DNA of 64,000 nucleotides from UBA1535 sp002323775. Lineage in GTDB: Bacteria > Bacillota > Clostridia > Tissierellales > Sedimentibacteraceae. The DNA lies in the NCBI GenBank assembly GCA_031993545.1, contig DAMAHZ010000001.1:1-64000 (forward strand). Direction: 5' to 3'. Positions 51,949 to 61,050 of this stretch are shown in pieces; positions within the stretch are counted from its first letter, which is position 1, and every line of letters begins with the position of its first letter. The notes under the pieces were generated by a model. It saw nothing but the letters and a program-made list of their open reading frames with translations. It did not search any database and had not been told where the DNA came from. Position numbers and translations under genes: made by a program.

Positions 51949-52965
51949 TTAAACGCCAGCAATTACATCTATTATGTCAATATCCTTTATATAATACTGC
52001 ATTTTTTCAAGAAACTGTGCACTATCAAAATAATAGCCTTCTGGTGATACAGGATTTAAAGTTATCGCAAGTATTTTTATTGAGTCTAGTACTTCTATTT
52101 TAAGCCCTCTTTTTTTTGCATCATTCCAGTCTCGCAAGTCTACGAAAATTTTTGTCGCATCATCTATGACAAGTATAAAATCCTTAGCATAGTTGCTTTT
52201 GCTAAGTTCATTTAAAAGCATCGATGTTATAGCACCTTTGACATATACATACTGTGTTTTTGTATCTATATTTTCTGACAAAATTTTGCCTGCGCTTATA
52301 CCTGTCTCCTCATACAAACAGGCTATCTCTCCTGTATTGTCAATTATGCAGGTAGAACAGCCTCTTTTAAGTTTTTCTCTAATATTATCTTTAACTTGAT
52401 TTAATTGGTAACACTCTACTGTGTAAGCAGTTTTTTCTATAACCTTTTTCATATCTCTGCTAAGCACTGCTCCGGTAGCAATTACGCAAGCATCCGTTAT
52501 AAGTGGTGAAGATGAAGCCTTACGGTCAATAGCACCATCAACAAATACTACTTCAGCACCAAAGTCATGCAGCATATCTGAAACTATTTTTATATCTGCT
52601 GCATTTACCGGTCCTGCAATTTGGATATTGCCGCTATGCTTTACTCTTGCTAATATAACCTCGCCCATAGCTGTCTTGAAATCTGTTGTTTCAAGGATTT
52701 CGAGCTTTGCATCCGACATTAAAAGCGCCTGCTTTGCTGTCGCAACTAAAACACCCTCTGTTACAAAAATAGTAGGTTTTTCAGTATTAGTTACTAAATC
52801 GCTATTTTCTCCATCTCTACCGGTTGAAGTTATGCCAATGGTTATATTTTCAACATAGGCATTATCTATGAGATAATTAAGCGTAACGGTTTTTCCTGCA
52901 TTTTTTGCAAGACCGATAATTGAAATTGTTTTATAATTTTTCTGCATTTGCTTAATTATACTCAT
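51949..52965 (-). CDS. kamB: KamB, P-loop protein of the lysine operon
   Basis: Protein of 338 residues. A P-loop IGLAKNAGKTVTLNYLID lies at residues 17-34, and a DGAIDRKASSSP region near residue 145 suggests a GTPase/ATPase of the MinD/dethiobiotin-synthase type fold. It has no characterised enzymatic role. With KamC it is thought to reactivate lysine 5,6-aminomutase. It lies between kamA and kamC in the standard order and is 18 bases from kamA. Confidence 0.85.
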   Translation of the reverse strand: MSIIKQMQKNYKTISIIGLAKNAGKTVTLNYLIDNAYVENITIGITSTGRDGENSDLVTNTEKPTIFVTEGVLVATAKQALLMSDAKLEILETTDFKTAMGEVILARVKHSGNIQIAGPVNAADIKIVSDMLHDFGAEVVFVDGAIDRKASSSPLITDACVIATGAVLSRDMKKVIEKTAYTVECYQLNQVKDNIREKLKRGCSTCIIDNTGEIACLYEETGISAGKILSENIDTKTQYVYVKGAITSMLLNELSKSNYAKDFILVIDDATKIFVDLRDWNDAKKRGLKIEVLDSIKILAITLNPVSPEGYYFDSAQFLEKMQYYIKDIDIIDVIAGV

Positions 52966-52983
52966 AGTTTTAGCCCTTTAATT

Positions 52984-54237
52984 TTAATGTTCTGTTCTTT
53001 GCTTTCTTTCTAAGCCTATTGGTTCGAGTGACAATTTCTCTCCTGCCAACAATCCTGCAACTCCCACTTTATGAGCTTTTTTCTTTCCTTGACATACATC
53101 ACAAGTACATTCTATAGGAGGAAGATTTGTAGGCTCTGTATAGGTAGTTATAACACCTTCAAAGTTTCTAAGTATAACCTTGTCCGGTGACTGAGAAATC
53201 ACATAATTAGGCATAACAGGAGTCTTTCCTCCACCACCAGGTGCATCAACAACAAATGTTGGTACAGCGTAGCCGGAAGTATGTCCTCTTAATGACTCAA
53301 TTATTTCTATACCCTTGCTTACAGGTGTTCTGAAATGCTCTATACCAAGAGATAAATCACATTGATAAATATAATATGGACGAATTCTTATCTTAACAAG
53401 CTCGTGCATTAAATTCATCATTATATGCGGACAATCATTTACTCCTCTTAATAAAACGCTTTGATTTCCTAAAGGAATACCTGCGTCAGCAAGCTTTCTT
53501 ATCGCTTCTTTAGCTTCAGGTGTGAACTCTTTTGGATGATTAAAATGCGTATTTAACCATATAGGGTGATATTTTTTAAGCATGTTTACTAAATCATCAG
53601 TAATTCTTTGAGGACAAACTACAGGTGTTCTCGAACCAAGTCTGATAATTTCAACATGTGGTATTTCTCTTAAATTCTTAATAATATATTCGAGAATGTC
53701 ATCTGATACTAACAGGCAATCTCCTCCGGATAATAGAACGTCTCTAACCTCCGGATGATTTCTTACATACTCTATACATTTGTCGATATTTTTTAAAGGA
53801 ACTTCATGGTCCTGTTGACCAGCAAATCTTCTTCTTGTACAATGTCTGCAATACATAGAGCATTGGTCTGTTATAAGCATTAAAACTCTGTCTGGATATC
53901 TGTGTGTTAGTCCGGGAGCTGGAGAGTCTCCATCTTCATGCAATGGGTCTACCATATCAGCCTCACCTATATGAGTTTCTGAAATTGTAGGGACAGCCTG
54001 CATTCTTATTGGACATCTATGGTCCTCTTTATCCATCTGTGCAGCATAGTAAGGTGTTATGCCAAGTCTGAATTTAGATAGAACTGCCTCCATATCTTTT
54101 TCTTCTTGCTCTGTCATATTAATTATCTGTTTTAATTTTTCTACTGAATCAATTCTATTTCTAACCTGCCAATGCCAGTCATCCCACTGCTCGGGCTTTA
54201 TGTCCTTCCAAAGTGGTATATCGTTATAATATGCCAT
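52984..54237 (-). CDS. kamA: Lysine 2,3-aminomutase
   Basis: Radical-SAM, PLP-dependent enzyme of 417 residues that converts L-lysine to L-beta-lysine, the first step of lysine fermentation. The [4Fe-4S] motif is CSMYCRHCTRR (CxxxCxxC, about residue 125). The C-terminal part has VVDAPGGGGKTPVMPNY, with the family's PLP Lys, and a Cys cluster CTCDVCQGKK. Using the ATG at 54237 (AAAGGA 9 bases upstream) gives 417 residues, close to the 416 of the C. subterminale enzyme; the ATG at 54246 abuts the ribosome binding site. Confidence 0.93.
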   Translation of the reverse strand: MAYYNDIPLWKDIKPEQWDDWHWQVRNRIDSVEKLKQIINMTEQEEKDMEAVLSKFRLGITPYYAAQMDKEDHRCPIRMQAVPTISETHIGEADMVDPLHEDGDSPAPGLTHRYPDRVLMLITDQCSMYCRHCTRRRFAGQQDHEVPLKNIDKCIEYVRNHPEVRDVLLSGGDCLLVSDDILEYIIKNLREIPHVEIIRLGSRTPVVCPQRITDDLVNMLKKYHPIWLNTHFNHPKEFTPEAKEAIRKLADAGIPLGNQSVLLRGVNDCPHIMMNLMHELVKIRIRPYYIYQCDLSLGIEHFRTPVSKGIEIIESLRGHTSGYAVPTFVVDAPGGGGKTPVMPNYVISQSPDKVILRNFEGVITTYTEPTNLPPIECTCDVCQGKKKAHKVGVAGLLAGEKLSLEPIGLERKQRTEH

Positions 54238-54295
54238 TTTATACATTCCTTTCTTTTATAGCTTTAGCTAATTTAATTTCTATTTATAAATTTTT

Positions 54296-55339
54296 CTAGT
54301 TTCCAGCATACAATTTTGTAAATAACTCTCTAAGCGCTTGTGATTCTCTCATAATTTGCAATGATATTTCAGCATGATTCTTAGTGTATCCGTTTCCTAC
54401 TATCATATTAATATCCTTACCAACGCCTTCTGCTCCTAAAGCTGCTTTTGTAAAGCTTGTAGCCATACTAAAGAAATAAACTGTTCCGTTGTCTTTACAT
54501 GATAAGATACAACCCATCTCGCAGTTATCTCTGCTTACACAGCTGATTACTAAGTCACAAAGTTGTCCGTTTGTAACTTTCATAACATTCTCATAAACTT
54601 CAACAGCATTTGTTGCATCTCCTGTGATATAAGCATCTGCTAAACCAAGAGCTTTTACATTTTCTAATGATTTTTCACTACGTGCATGGCATATAACCTT
54701 TCCAGTTATTCCAGCTCTCTTTTTTGCTTCGTATAAGCAAAGCATTCCTGATTTTCCTGCTCCACCAAGTACTAATACTGTATCTCCTGGTTTTACAAGT
54801 TTTGCAGTTTGAGCAGGAGCTCCTGCAACGTCAAGTACAGACAATGCTAAATTTTCTGGTAAATCTGAAGGTATTTTAGCATAAATACCGCTTTCAAATA
54901 ATATTGCTTGACCTTTGATGTCAACTTGGTCGATTTCTTTTCTGATATCAAGTATTTCTTCAATTACTAATGGAGTTAATGATAATGATACAAGTGTAGC
55001 TATTTTATCTCCAACTTTTAAATCTGTTTTTCCATTTAATGCAGTACCAATTTCTTTAACTGTTCCAATTAACATTCCGCCTGAGCCAGTTACAGGGTTT
55101 TGATGTTTTCCTCTTTCTGCTACAATGCCCTTCATTATTTTTTTGATTTCTTCTACGTCACCATTAGCTTGGTCATTAATTTGTGTAAAGCTTGCAGAGT
55201 CAACATTTAATGTTTGTACATCAATAAGTATCTCGTTGTCGTAAATCTCCATAGTATTGTCAATTTTAAGTGCTGGTTGTGGCAGAACTCCTGTCGGCTC
55301 AATTACTCTGTGAGTTCCAAATGGGTTTCCTTTTTTCAT
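54296..55339 (-). CDS. kdd: L-erythro-3,5-diaminohexanoate dehydrogenase
   Basis: NAD-dependent dehydrogenase of 347 residues, MDR-like, that deaminates 3,5-diaminohexanoate to 5-amino-3-oxohexanoate after the two aminomutases. The nucleotide-binding motif VLVLGGAGKSGMLCLYEA is at about 168-185, and the N-terminal FGTHRVIEP is typical of Kdd. It is the first gene of the operon, 50 bases before kamA, with TTTGGAGGA before the ATG. A -24/-12 promoter lies 58 bases upstream of the start codon. The later pathway genes (kce, kal) are not in the window. Confidence 0.92.
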   Translation of the reverse strand: MKKGNPFGTHRVIEPTGVLPQPALKIDNTMEIYDNEILIDVQTLNVDSASFTQINDQANGDVEEIKKIMKGIVAERGKHQNPVTGSGGMLIGTVKEIGTALNGKTDLKVGDKIATLVSLSLTPLVIEEILDIRKEIDQVDIKGQAILFESGIYAKIPSDLPENLALSVLDVAGAPAQTAKLVKPGDTVLVLGGAGKSGMLCLYEAKKRAGITGKVICHARSEKSLENVKALGLADAYITGDATNAVEVYENVMKVTNGQLCDLVISCVSRDNCEMGCILSCKDNGTVYFFSMATSFTKAALGAEGVGKDINMIVGNGYTKNHAEISLQIMRESQALRELFTKLYAGN

Positions 55340-55396
55340 CTTATTTTATCCTCCAAATTTTTATAAATTTATTTTTATCATTACGTTAGATGATAA

Positions 55397-55412
55397 TGCA
55401 ATATTCATGCCA
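55397..55412 (-). promoter_or_regulatory. Sigma-54 (-24/-12) promoter of the kam operon
   Basis: On the minus strand TGGCATGAATATTGCA: the GG of -24 and the GC of -12 are present with exact spacing (consensus TGGCACG-N4-TTGCW). It faces kdd. A sigma-54-dependent regulator gene is encoded 900 bases away on the other strand. Confidence 0.88.
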
Positions 55413-55465
55413 TACATAAATTTTAATAATAATTTGTATTTTCAAGCAAAGTACGAATGACCATG

Positions 55466-55481
55466 TGCCTAATTTTCGGCA
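55466..55481. promoter_or_regulatory. Regulator palindrome upstream of the kam promoter
   Basis: TGCCTAATTTTCGGCA (TGCC-N8-GGCA). It lies 54-69 bases upstream of the -24 element, the usual place for an enhancer site of a sigma-54 activator. Two further copies lie in front of the regulator gene. Confidence 0.75.
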
Positions 55482-55498
55482 TATCATTAAAATATATC

Positions 55499-55528
55499 TT
55501 GTTAGTTCCGTTTATAGTATGATATAAT
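55499..55528 (+). promoter_or_regulatory. Sigma-A promoter of the DUF1934 gene
   Basis: -35 TTGTTA at 55499-55504, 18 bases, perfect -10 TATAAT at 55523-55528. The leader is about 45 bases to the ATG at 55577. Confidence 0.6.
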
Positions 55529-55576
55529 ATCTTTAGATATATGCAATGAAATAGTATTCTTTAAGGATGTGATAAG

Positions 55577-55990
55577 ATGAAGATAAAAATATTGACAGAG
55601 CAGCTTGATTATGAGGAAAATAAGCTTGATGAAATACTTCTCATAACAGAAGCGACGGTAAAAAAAGAAGATGATATGTTAATTATTGACTATAAAGAGG
55701 ATGCTGAAAATCCTGATGAAGATATTATTACAAGAATTAGATTAACAGATAAAAAGCTAATAATGACTAAGCTTGGAATTATCTCATCAACATTAGAGTT
55801 TGAGCCTGGCAAAAAATACAATACTATTTACAGCACAGCTTATGGAAATTTTAAGATGGTTATATCTACTAAAAGCTATGATTATAACATAAATGAAAAC
55901 AATACAGGGTATATAAATTTAAAGTATTTAATTACGATTGGAGATAGTCAATCTTATATTAATAAATTAAGTATTAATTTACACGAATAG
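55577..55990 (+). CDS. DUF1934 (YwiB-like) family protein
   Basis: Protein of 137 residues predicted to form a small beta-barrel (alternating strands throughout; conserved TRIRLTDKKLIMTKLG and YNTIYSTAYGNFKM). The length and the pattern fit DUF1934, calycin-like, of unknown function. It lies divergently from kdd and upstream of the sigma-54 regulator gene. No link to lysine metabolism is known. AAGGATGTGATAAG precedes the ATG. Confidence 0.72.
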   Translation: MKIKILTEQLDYEENKLDEILLITEATVKKEDDMLIIDYKEDAENPDEDIITRIRLTDKKLIMTKLGIISSTLEFEPGKKYNTIYSTAYGNFKMVISTKSYDYNINENNTGYINLKYLITIGDSQSYINKLSINLHE

Positions 55991-56070
55991 AGTTTTGTTG
56001 GAAAATTAACCTCGATTATATATTAACATTATTATAAATATGAGAAAAACGTTTTATACACGAATATTCT

Positions 56071-56086
56071 TGCCCTATTTTCGGCA
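56071..56086. promoter_or_regulatory. Regulator palindrome 1 before the sigma-54 activator gene
   Basis: TGCCCTATTTTCGGCA, same 16-bp palindrome as upstream of kdd. Its centre is 21 bp (two turns) from the next copy. Confidence 0.72.
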
Positions 56087-56091
56087 TATAC

Positions 56092-56107
56092 TGCCTATTT
56101 TTTGGCA
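56092..56107. promoter_or_regulatory. Regulator palindrome 2 before the sigma-54 activator gene
   Basis: TGCCTATTTTTTGGCA. Together with the copy at 56071 it forms a cooperative-looking pair. No -24/-12 promoter follows before the gene, so these sites may repress it or act over distance on the kam promoter. Confidence 0.72.
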
Positions 56108-56231
56108 CTTGAATAATTTAATTAATTTAAACAGTTTAAAAAGTTTAGATATATGAGATAAAAAATCCAAATATAATTTTGAATTATCCTAGAAATTAAA
56201 CTTAAAATTAGCAATATTACAGAGGTACATT

Positions 56232-57680
56232 ATGGAAAGAAAATTTTTTGATGCACTTATTAAGGCAATGGAATATATTGACGATGGTATACACATAATT
56301 GATGCTTCCGGTAAAATTGTGTACTACAATCATGCAGCAAAAAAGCTTGATGAAATTGATGTTGACAAGGCTATTGGAAGGCATATTCTTGAAGTGTATC
56401 CGTCGCTTAGCTTTGAGACAAGCACACTTTTGCAAGTTATCAGAACCTTCAAGCCAATGTATGATGTTGAGCAAAATTTCACTAATTACAAGGGTGATAA
56501 AATTTCAACTGTAAATACTTCCCTCCCTATAATGTATAACAATAAAGTGGTAGCAGCTGTTGAAATATCTAAAAATATCACTACTGTTAAGGAGTTAACA
56601 GAAAAAATAGTTAAACTGCAAAGTGAATTATATGTAAATCAAAATAAGTCCTCCTCTCAATCTTTGGCAGAAGGCAATTCTTCATCAAATAATAATTTAG
56701 ATATAAAAAATAAGAATTCAGCATACTACACTTTTTTGGATGTAATTGGACATAGCAGAGAAATGCAAAAAATCAAAGCTTTAGGACTTAGGGCGTCTGA
56801 GTCGGATTCTCCTGTTTTGATATCAGGAGCTACAGGAACAGGAAAGGAACTGCTTGTTCAATCTATACACAATTCCAGCAAAAGAAAAAATCATGCCTTT
56901 ATAGCTCAAAACTGCGCAGCTTTACCAAATAACTTATTGGAAAGTATATTGTTTGGTACTGTAAAAGGAAGCTTTACAGGAGCTGAAAACAGAGCAGGCT
57001 TATTTGAGTTGGCTGATGGCGGCACATTATTTTTAGACGAAGTAAATTCAATGCCTTTGGAACTACAAGCAAAGCTTCTAAGAGTTATACAGGATGGAAG
57101 ACTAAGACGTGTAGGAGCAAGTACGACGATAGATATTGATGTTAGAATTATATCGGCAATTAATGTCCCTTTAGACAAGGTATTGGAATTAGGGCAACTT
57201 CGAAACGACCTGTTCTACAGATTAAGCGTTATAAGCTTTGAGATACCTTCACTTAAAGAAAGGGTTCAAGATATTCCTTTATTGGTAGAATTTTTTATAA
57301 AAAAATATAATGAGAAATGCAATAAATTTTTTTCTAATATTTCAAATGAGGTTTTAAAAATATTTTTAGACTATTATTGGCCCGGCAATGTAAGAGAGCT
57401 TGAGCACACTATCGAAAGCGTTATAAGCTTATATGACGGTGATGTCATAAGAGAGGAGCATCTTCCTTTTCAATTTAAGCATGTACAAAACAGCAAAAGA
57501 GATATCGATGTTGATTCAAACATCATACAGCCTCTTGATGTGTCGCTGCAAAATTATGAAAAAGAAATTATATCATCTGCCCTTGAAAAAGTGGATAACA
57601 ATGTATCAAAAGCCGCAAAGCTTCTCAATGTTCCGAGGCAGACATTGCAGTACAAGATTAAAAAGCTGGATATTTTATAG
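56232..57680 (+). CDS. Sigma-54-dependent PAS-domain activator of the kam operon
   Basis: Enhancer-binding protein of 482 residues. A PAS domain (about 10-125, DDGIHIIDASGKIVYYN) is the probable metabolite sensor. The AAA+ domain (about 170-400) has SGATGTGKE (Walker A), DGGTLFLDEV (Walker B) and the sigma-54 loop as GSFTGA, a Ser variant of GAFTGA. The C-terminus is a Fis-type HTH (NVSKAAKLLNVPRQTLQYKI). The divergent kam operon has a sigma-54 promoter, and the two share the TGCC-N8-GGCA palindrome, so it very probably activates kam. The signal sensed is unknown. Confidence 0.88.
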   Translation: MERKFFDALIKAMEYIDDGIHIIDASGKIVYYNHAAKKLDEIDVDKAIGRHILEVYPSLSFETSTLLQVIRTFKPMYDVEQNFTNYKGDKISTVNTSLPIMYNNKVVAAVEISKNITTVKELTEKIVKLQSELYVNQNKSSSQSLAEGNSSSNNNLDIKNKNSAYYTFLDVIGHSREMQKIKALGLRASESDSPVLISGATGTGKELLVQSIHNSSKRKNHAFIAQNCAALPNNLLESILFGTVKGSFTGAENRAGLFELADGGTLFLDEVNSMPLELQAKLLRVIQDGRLRRVGASTTIDIDVRIISAINVPLDKVLELGQLRNDLFYRLSVISFEIPSLKERVQDIPLLVEFFIKKYNEKCNKFFSNISNEVLKIFLDYYWPGNVRELEHTIESVISLYDGDVIREEHLPFQFKHVQNSKRDIDVDSNIIQPLDVSLQNYEKEIISSALEKVDNNVSKAAKLLNVPRQTLQYKIKKLDIL

Positions 57681-57773
57681 CAGAAACTTAAAAATCATTT
57701 TTATAAAAAGAGCATTGTACATCAAGACAAGCACTTCATTTTATGCTAAGATAATAGAAAAGGAGGTGCTTGT

Positions 57774-58676
57774 ATGCACGCATGGGAACAAATACAAATT
57801 ACAGTTGAATATATCGAGGAGCATATTTCCGAGGAAATTAAAATTAGTGAATTGGCTAAACTAGCTTCACTTTCTCCATTTTATTATCAAAGGCTATTTA
57901 ATCGTTTAGTAAAGAAGACTGTAAATGAGTACATTAAGCTTCGACGAACTGCCAGAGCATCAGAGGATTTGCATGACAAAAACAATCGTATCTTAGATAT
58001 TGCTCTGTCCTATGGTTTTAAATCACACGAAACATTTACAAGAGCATTTAAGTCTACCTATGGCATGACTCCAGAAGATTATAGGAACAACCCTGTCATT
58101 CTCAATAATTTTAATAAACCGCAATTATTGTTAAATTATACTCTTATAGATGAAAATATGCCTTTAATTGCGAATGAAATTGTACTTGAAATCAGACGAG
58201 AAAGCTTAAGCTCAAAACAATATTTTATTGGTATGACTGTAGAAGAACCTATAAATCAAATTCCGGGCGGAGATGAAACAGGTGTTGACGGCTTAGCAAA
58301 ATTATGGGATGATTTTCATTCCAAGCTTTTTGATATACCAAATATCAAAGAAAACGGCGATGAGCTCGGTGTAGCATATATGGGTATAAAAGAAGGATAT
58401 TACCGATATTTTGCAGGAGCACAGGCTATGTCTAAAGACATGGCAGAGGGATATGATTTATGGGAATTACCAGAGGGAAACTATATTGTTTGTATGTTTG
58501 AATCAGAAGATTTTGAGCATTTAGTGACAGATACAATTTATAAAGCTCAAGCTTATTTGTTTAACACTTGGCTTACGAGTCATAATTTATCTACCTTTCC
58601 TTTTTGTGCAGAACGTTATAAAACTCATAGTCCGGAAACTACAAGCATGGAAATATGGTTAAAAATCAAGGAATAA
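57774..58676 (+). CDS. AraC-family regulator with GyrI-like domain
   Basis: Transcriptional regulator of 300 residues. The AraC HTH is at the N-terminus (about 8-105: ISELAKLASLSPFYYQRLF, ILDIALSYGFKSHETFTRAF). A GyrI-like ligand-binding domain (about 135-300) ends with CAERYKTHSPETTSMEIWLK. AAAGGAGGTG lies 7 bases upstream of the ATG. The DUF3788 gene follows 13 bases later and is probably cotranscribed. The ligand is unknown. Such pairs often respond to cationic drugs. Confidence 0.85.
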   Translation: MHAWEQIQITVEYIEEHISEEIKISELAKLASLSPFYYQRLFNRLVKKTVNEYIKLRRTARASEDLHDKNNRILDIALSYGFKSHETFTRAFKSTYGMTPEDYRNNPVILNNFNKPQLLLNYTLIDENMPLIANEIVLEIRRESLSSKQYFIGMTVEEPINQIPGGDETGVDGLAKLWDDFHSKLFDIPNIKENGDELGVAYMGIKEGYYRYFAGAQAMSKDMAEGYDLWELPEGNYIVCMFESEDFEHLVTDTIYKAQAYLFNTWLTSHNLSTFPFCAERYKTHSPETTSMEIWLKIKE

Positions 58677-58689
58677 TAAAGGAGTTTAT

Positions 58690-59121
58690 ATGGAATGGTA
58701 TGAGCTGTATAATAAAAATAATCAACCTACATCAGAACAAATATCAGATTTTATAAATAATTCGCTATGGCAAAAATTTAACGAACAACTGCAAAGCCTT
58801 TACCAAATACAGCCTAAGCTGTCTTATAGCAGCTGTTCTATGCAGGCTGGCTGGAACGTAAAGTATCAAAAAAGCGGGAAATCCTTATGCACACTTTATC
58901 CTATGTCTGGTTTTTTCATTGCACTTGTTGTTGTCGGAAACAACGAAATGGCAGAAGCAGAGCTTTTAATTCCAACTTGCAGTACATATGTAAAGTCAGT
59001 TTTTCAAAGCGTTGTCTTTTCTGCTGGTGGTAAATGGCTTATGCTTAAGATTGCTGACGATAAAGTTTTAGATGATGTTATAAGTTTAATAAAATTACGA
59101 GTAAAGCCTAAAATCAAATAA
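58690..59121 (+). CDS. DUF3788 family protein
   Basis: Protein of 143 residues matching the DUF3788 pattern: a Trp-rich middle (SCSMQAGWNVKYQKSGKSLC, LYPMSGFFIALVV) and a C-terminus with GGKWLMLKIADDKVLDDVI. Family members often sit beside AraC or GyrI-like regulators, as here. Function unknown. A strong terminator overlaps the stop codon region. Confidence 0.75.
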   Translation: MEWYELYNKNNQPTSEQISDFINNSLWQKFNEQLQSLYQIQPKLSYSSCSMQAGWNVKYQKSGKSLCTLYPMSGFFIALVVVGNNEMAEAELLIPTCSTYVKSVFQSVVFSAGGKWLMLKIADDKVLDDVISLIKLRVKPKIK

Positions 59122-59166
59122 AAAAACAGCTGTCTTGCTCTAAATTTTGCAAGACAGCTGTTTTTT
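59121..59166. terminator. Terminator, copy 1 of a repeated hairpin
   Basis: An 18-bp stem AAAAAACAGCTGTCTTGC / GCAAGACAGCTGTTTTTT. Nearly the same hairpin, including the loop TTCAAATTTT against TCTAAATTTT, occurs at 61454-61500. It can act for both strands. Confidence 0.88.
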
Positions 59167-59220
59167 ATTTGAGATATTGCAAAATATGTGTTTTATAAAT
59201 TGCATAAGATTTTCTCAAGT

Positions 59221-60645
59221 TTAATTAATTTGTAAAATAAGCTGTTTTATAAATTCATCTATTTTTGAATCCACTAATTTATTTATTTCTTCATTTTCAC
59301 TATCAAAATTTTCTAAGTATAACTCATCTCTTGACTTGCCTTCAGATAATTTTTCAGCTATCTCATGAATAGTGTCGTATATTAAAGTTTCAATACTACT
59401 CACAATGGTAATATCAGTGAAATAAGCATCAGCTATCTCCTTTGATTTAACTTCATCTTTAGCAAAGATATCAAATGTATCATTTATAATTTTCTTATTA
59501 TGCTCACTAGTTTTACCCATATACTCTAAGTTCTTATTCAATTTTAATTCTTCTAACACTTTATCTGTATACAATACTGGAGCAGATATTAACAATTTAT
59601 CCCTTCCATATACATAGCTTGACTGATCAAGAATATAATTTGCTAAATCGTATACTTTTTCACTTGTTATTTTTTTATATAAAAAAAGACTGAGTGACTT
59701 TCCCAAATTAAAATAATCCACACCGAAATAATCTATTATAAATGTTTTATTAAAAGTTTCTTCCATATATTTATTTTCAAACCATAAAGCTTGCATTGGA
59801 AATTTATAGGAGCTATCATAAATATTCCATTTTTTAAGATAAAGAGAGCTTTTAATATCGTATATTTCAAATCCTTTAAAAGGAATTTTTATTAATTCTT
59901 CAATTTCAAACATTTCAATATTATCATAAATTACAATGTCATTACATATATCATATATAGTTTTTTTTAAAAGTTTTTTTAAATTATTATTATTTTTAAA
60001 AATTTCATCTCTTTTATTTATATACAGTAATCCATTAGAGTTAAGAAAATACTTTACAGTTTCATAAAAATCTTCATTTTTAGGTTCAAATCTAGCTCCC
60101 CTTTTTTTCATTTCTTGTTTTAGTTCTAAATAATCAACATATGTTATTACTGATTTTTTAGGTAAATTTATATTATAATATTGTAAAATACCATTATCAA
60201 TAAACGATGATTTTAATGCTCTCCCAATAGGTATGCAAAATCTATTTTTATATGGATCTAATAAATTGTTATAATTTTTAAGTTTTGTATAATCTGCATG
60301 GCTTTTAGCTAAATCCGATATGTATAATATATCATCAATTATAATCATATTTCCTTTTTCTGACGCTAGATTTCTTTTAAAAATATAATCCTCATAAGAT
60401 AAGGTTTTATCATCAAATTTAACTGTATCCAAAAAAATATTGTTTCGTTCACAATAATCTTTTATATCTTTTATTATATTATAATAAAGCTCATCATCTA
60501 TATTATACCATAGTTGAATAAAGTCTTTATTATGTTTATTTTCACGAATAACATTTTTCTCACTATTTATATTATAACAAGCAGTAAAAATCGTTAAAAA
60601 TATAAATGCAACTACCAAAATGACATAATTATTTCTTTTTTTCAT
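59221..60645 (-). CDS. Putative lipoprotein, solute-binding-like
   Basis: Lipoprotein of about 474 residues. Signal peptide 1-23 with the lipobox FTAC, then a long hydrophilic mature part. The region after FIQLWYNIDDELYYNIIKDI looks like the first beta-alpha unit of an extracellular solute-binding protein, but no family is firm. I start at ATG 60645 (GGAGG 5 bases upstream); the longer frame from 60657 would translate the ribosome binding site. A terminator separates it from the upstream small secreted protein gene. Very AT-rich codon use (Asn, Ile, Lys) fits transfer or low constraint. Confidence 0.6.
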   Translation of the reverse strand: MKKRNNYVILVVAFIFLTIFTACYNINSEKNVIRENKHNKDFIQLWYNIDDELYYNIIKDIKDYCERNNIFLDTVKFDDKTLSYEDYIFKRNLASEKGNMIIIDDILYISDLAKSHADYTKLKNYNNLLDPYKNRFCIPIGRALKSSFIDNGILQYYNINLPKKSVITYVDYLELKQEMKKRGARFEPKNEDFYETVKYFLNSNGLLYINKRDEIFKNNNNLKKLLKKTIYDICNDIVIYDNIEMFEIEELIKIPFKGFEIYDIKSSLYLKKWNIYDSSYKFPMQALWFENKYMEETFNKTFIIDYFGVDYFNLGKSLSLFLYKKITSEKVYDLANYILDQSSYVYGRDKLLISAPVLYTDKVLEELKLNKNLEYMGKTSEHNKKIINDTFDIFAKDEVKSKEIADAYFTDITIVSSIETLIYDTIHEIAEKLSEGKSRDELYLENFDSENEEINKLVDSKIDEFIKQLILQIN

Positions 60646-60657
60646 TTTAACCTCCAT

Positions 60658-60693
60658 TTTTTAGACTGTGTCCATATGAACACAGTCTAAAAA
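60658..60693 (-). terminator. Terminator between the two secreted-protein genes
   Basis: Perfect 14-bp stem TTTTTAGACTGTGT / ACACAGTCTAAAAA with an 8-base loop. It ends the 112-residue gene, and may attenuate transcription of the lipoprotein gene downstream. Confidence 0.85.
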
Positions 60694-60711
60694 TAGCAAC
60701 TGTTAACATAA

Positions 60712-61050
60712 CTAATAATGGATATAACCACAATCAATACACTTCCAGTACACAAAAGGTCTAGTAGAAATACTTACTGATCTATAATCATGACTTTCTT
60801 GTATTTCTCTGTCAAATGGTTCAGAGTGATAGCATGTAGTGCAATTTAGGTATCCCGATTGACTTACCATATGATAATTTTCATCGCCAATATTATATAC
60901 ACTAGAAGATTGTATATCCATTACAAAACTATGTACATGAACACTTAATGGCGAAACACCATCGTCTAATGCAAAAGCATTAATTACATTTACGCTAATT
61001 ATAAGTACAATTAGCAACACTGTCAATAATATTTTCTTATTCTTTCTCAT
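60712..61050 (-). CDS. Small secreted protein with two CxxC pairs
   Basis: Protein of 112 residues. Signal peptide 1-26 (MRKNKKILLTVLLIVLIISV, then NAFA). The mature part has LNCTTCYHS and WKCIDCGYIH, two CxxC pairs plus several His, which suggests a zinc-ribbon-like or redox fold outside the cell. It matches no family I recognise. I use the ATG at 61050 because GGAGG lies 8 bases upstream. Spo0A-like inverted boxes lie about 350 bases upstream. Confidence 0.65.
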   Translation of the reverse strand: MRKNKKILLTVLLIVLIISVNVINAFALDDGVSPLSVHVHSFVMDIQSSSVYNIGDENYHMVSQSGYLNCTTCYHSEPFDREIQESHDYRSVSISTRPFVYWKCIDCGYIHY

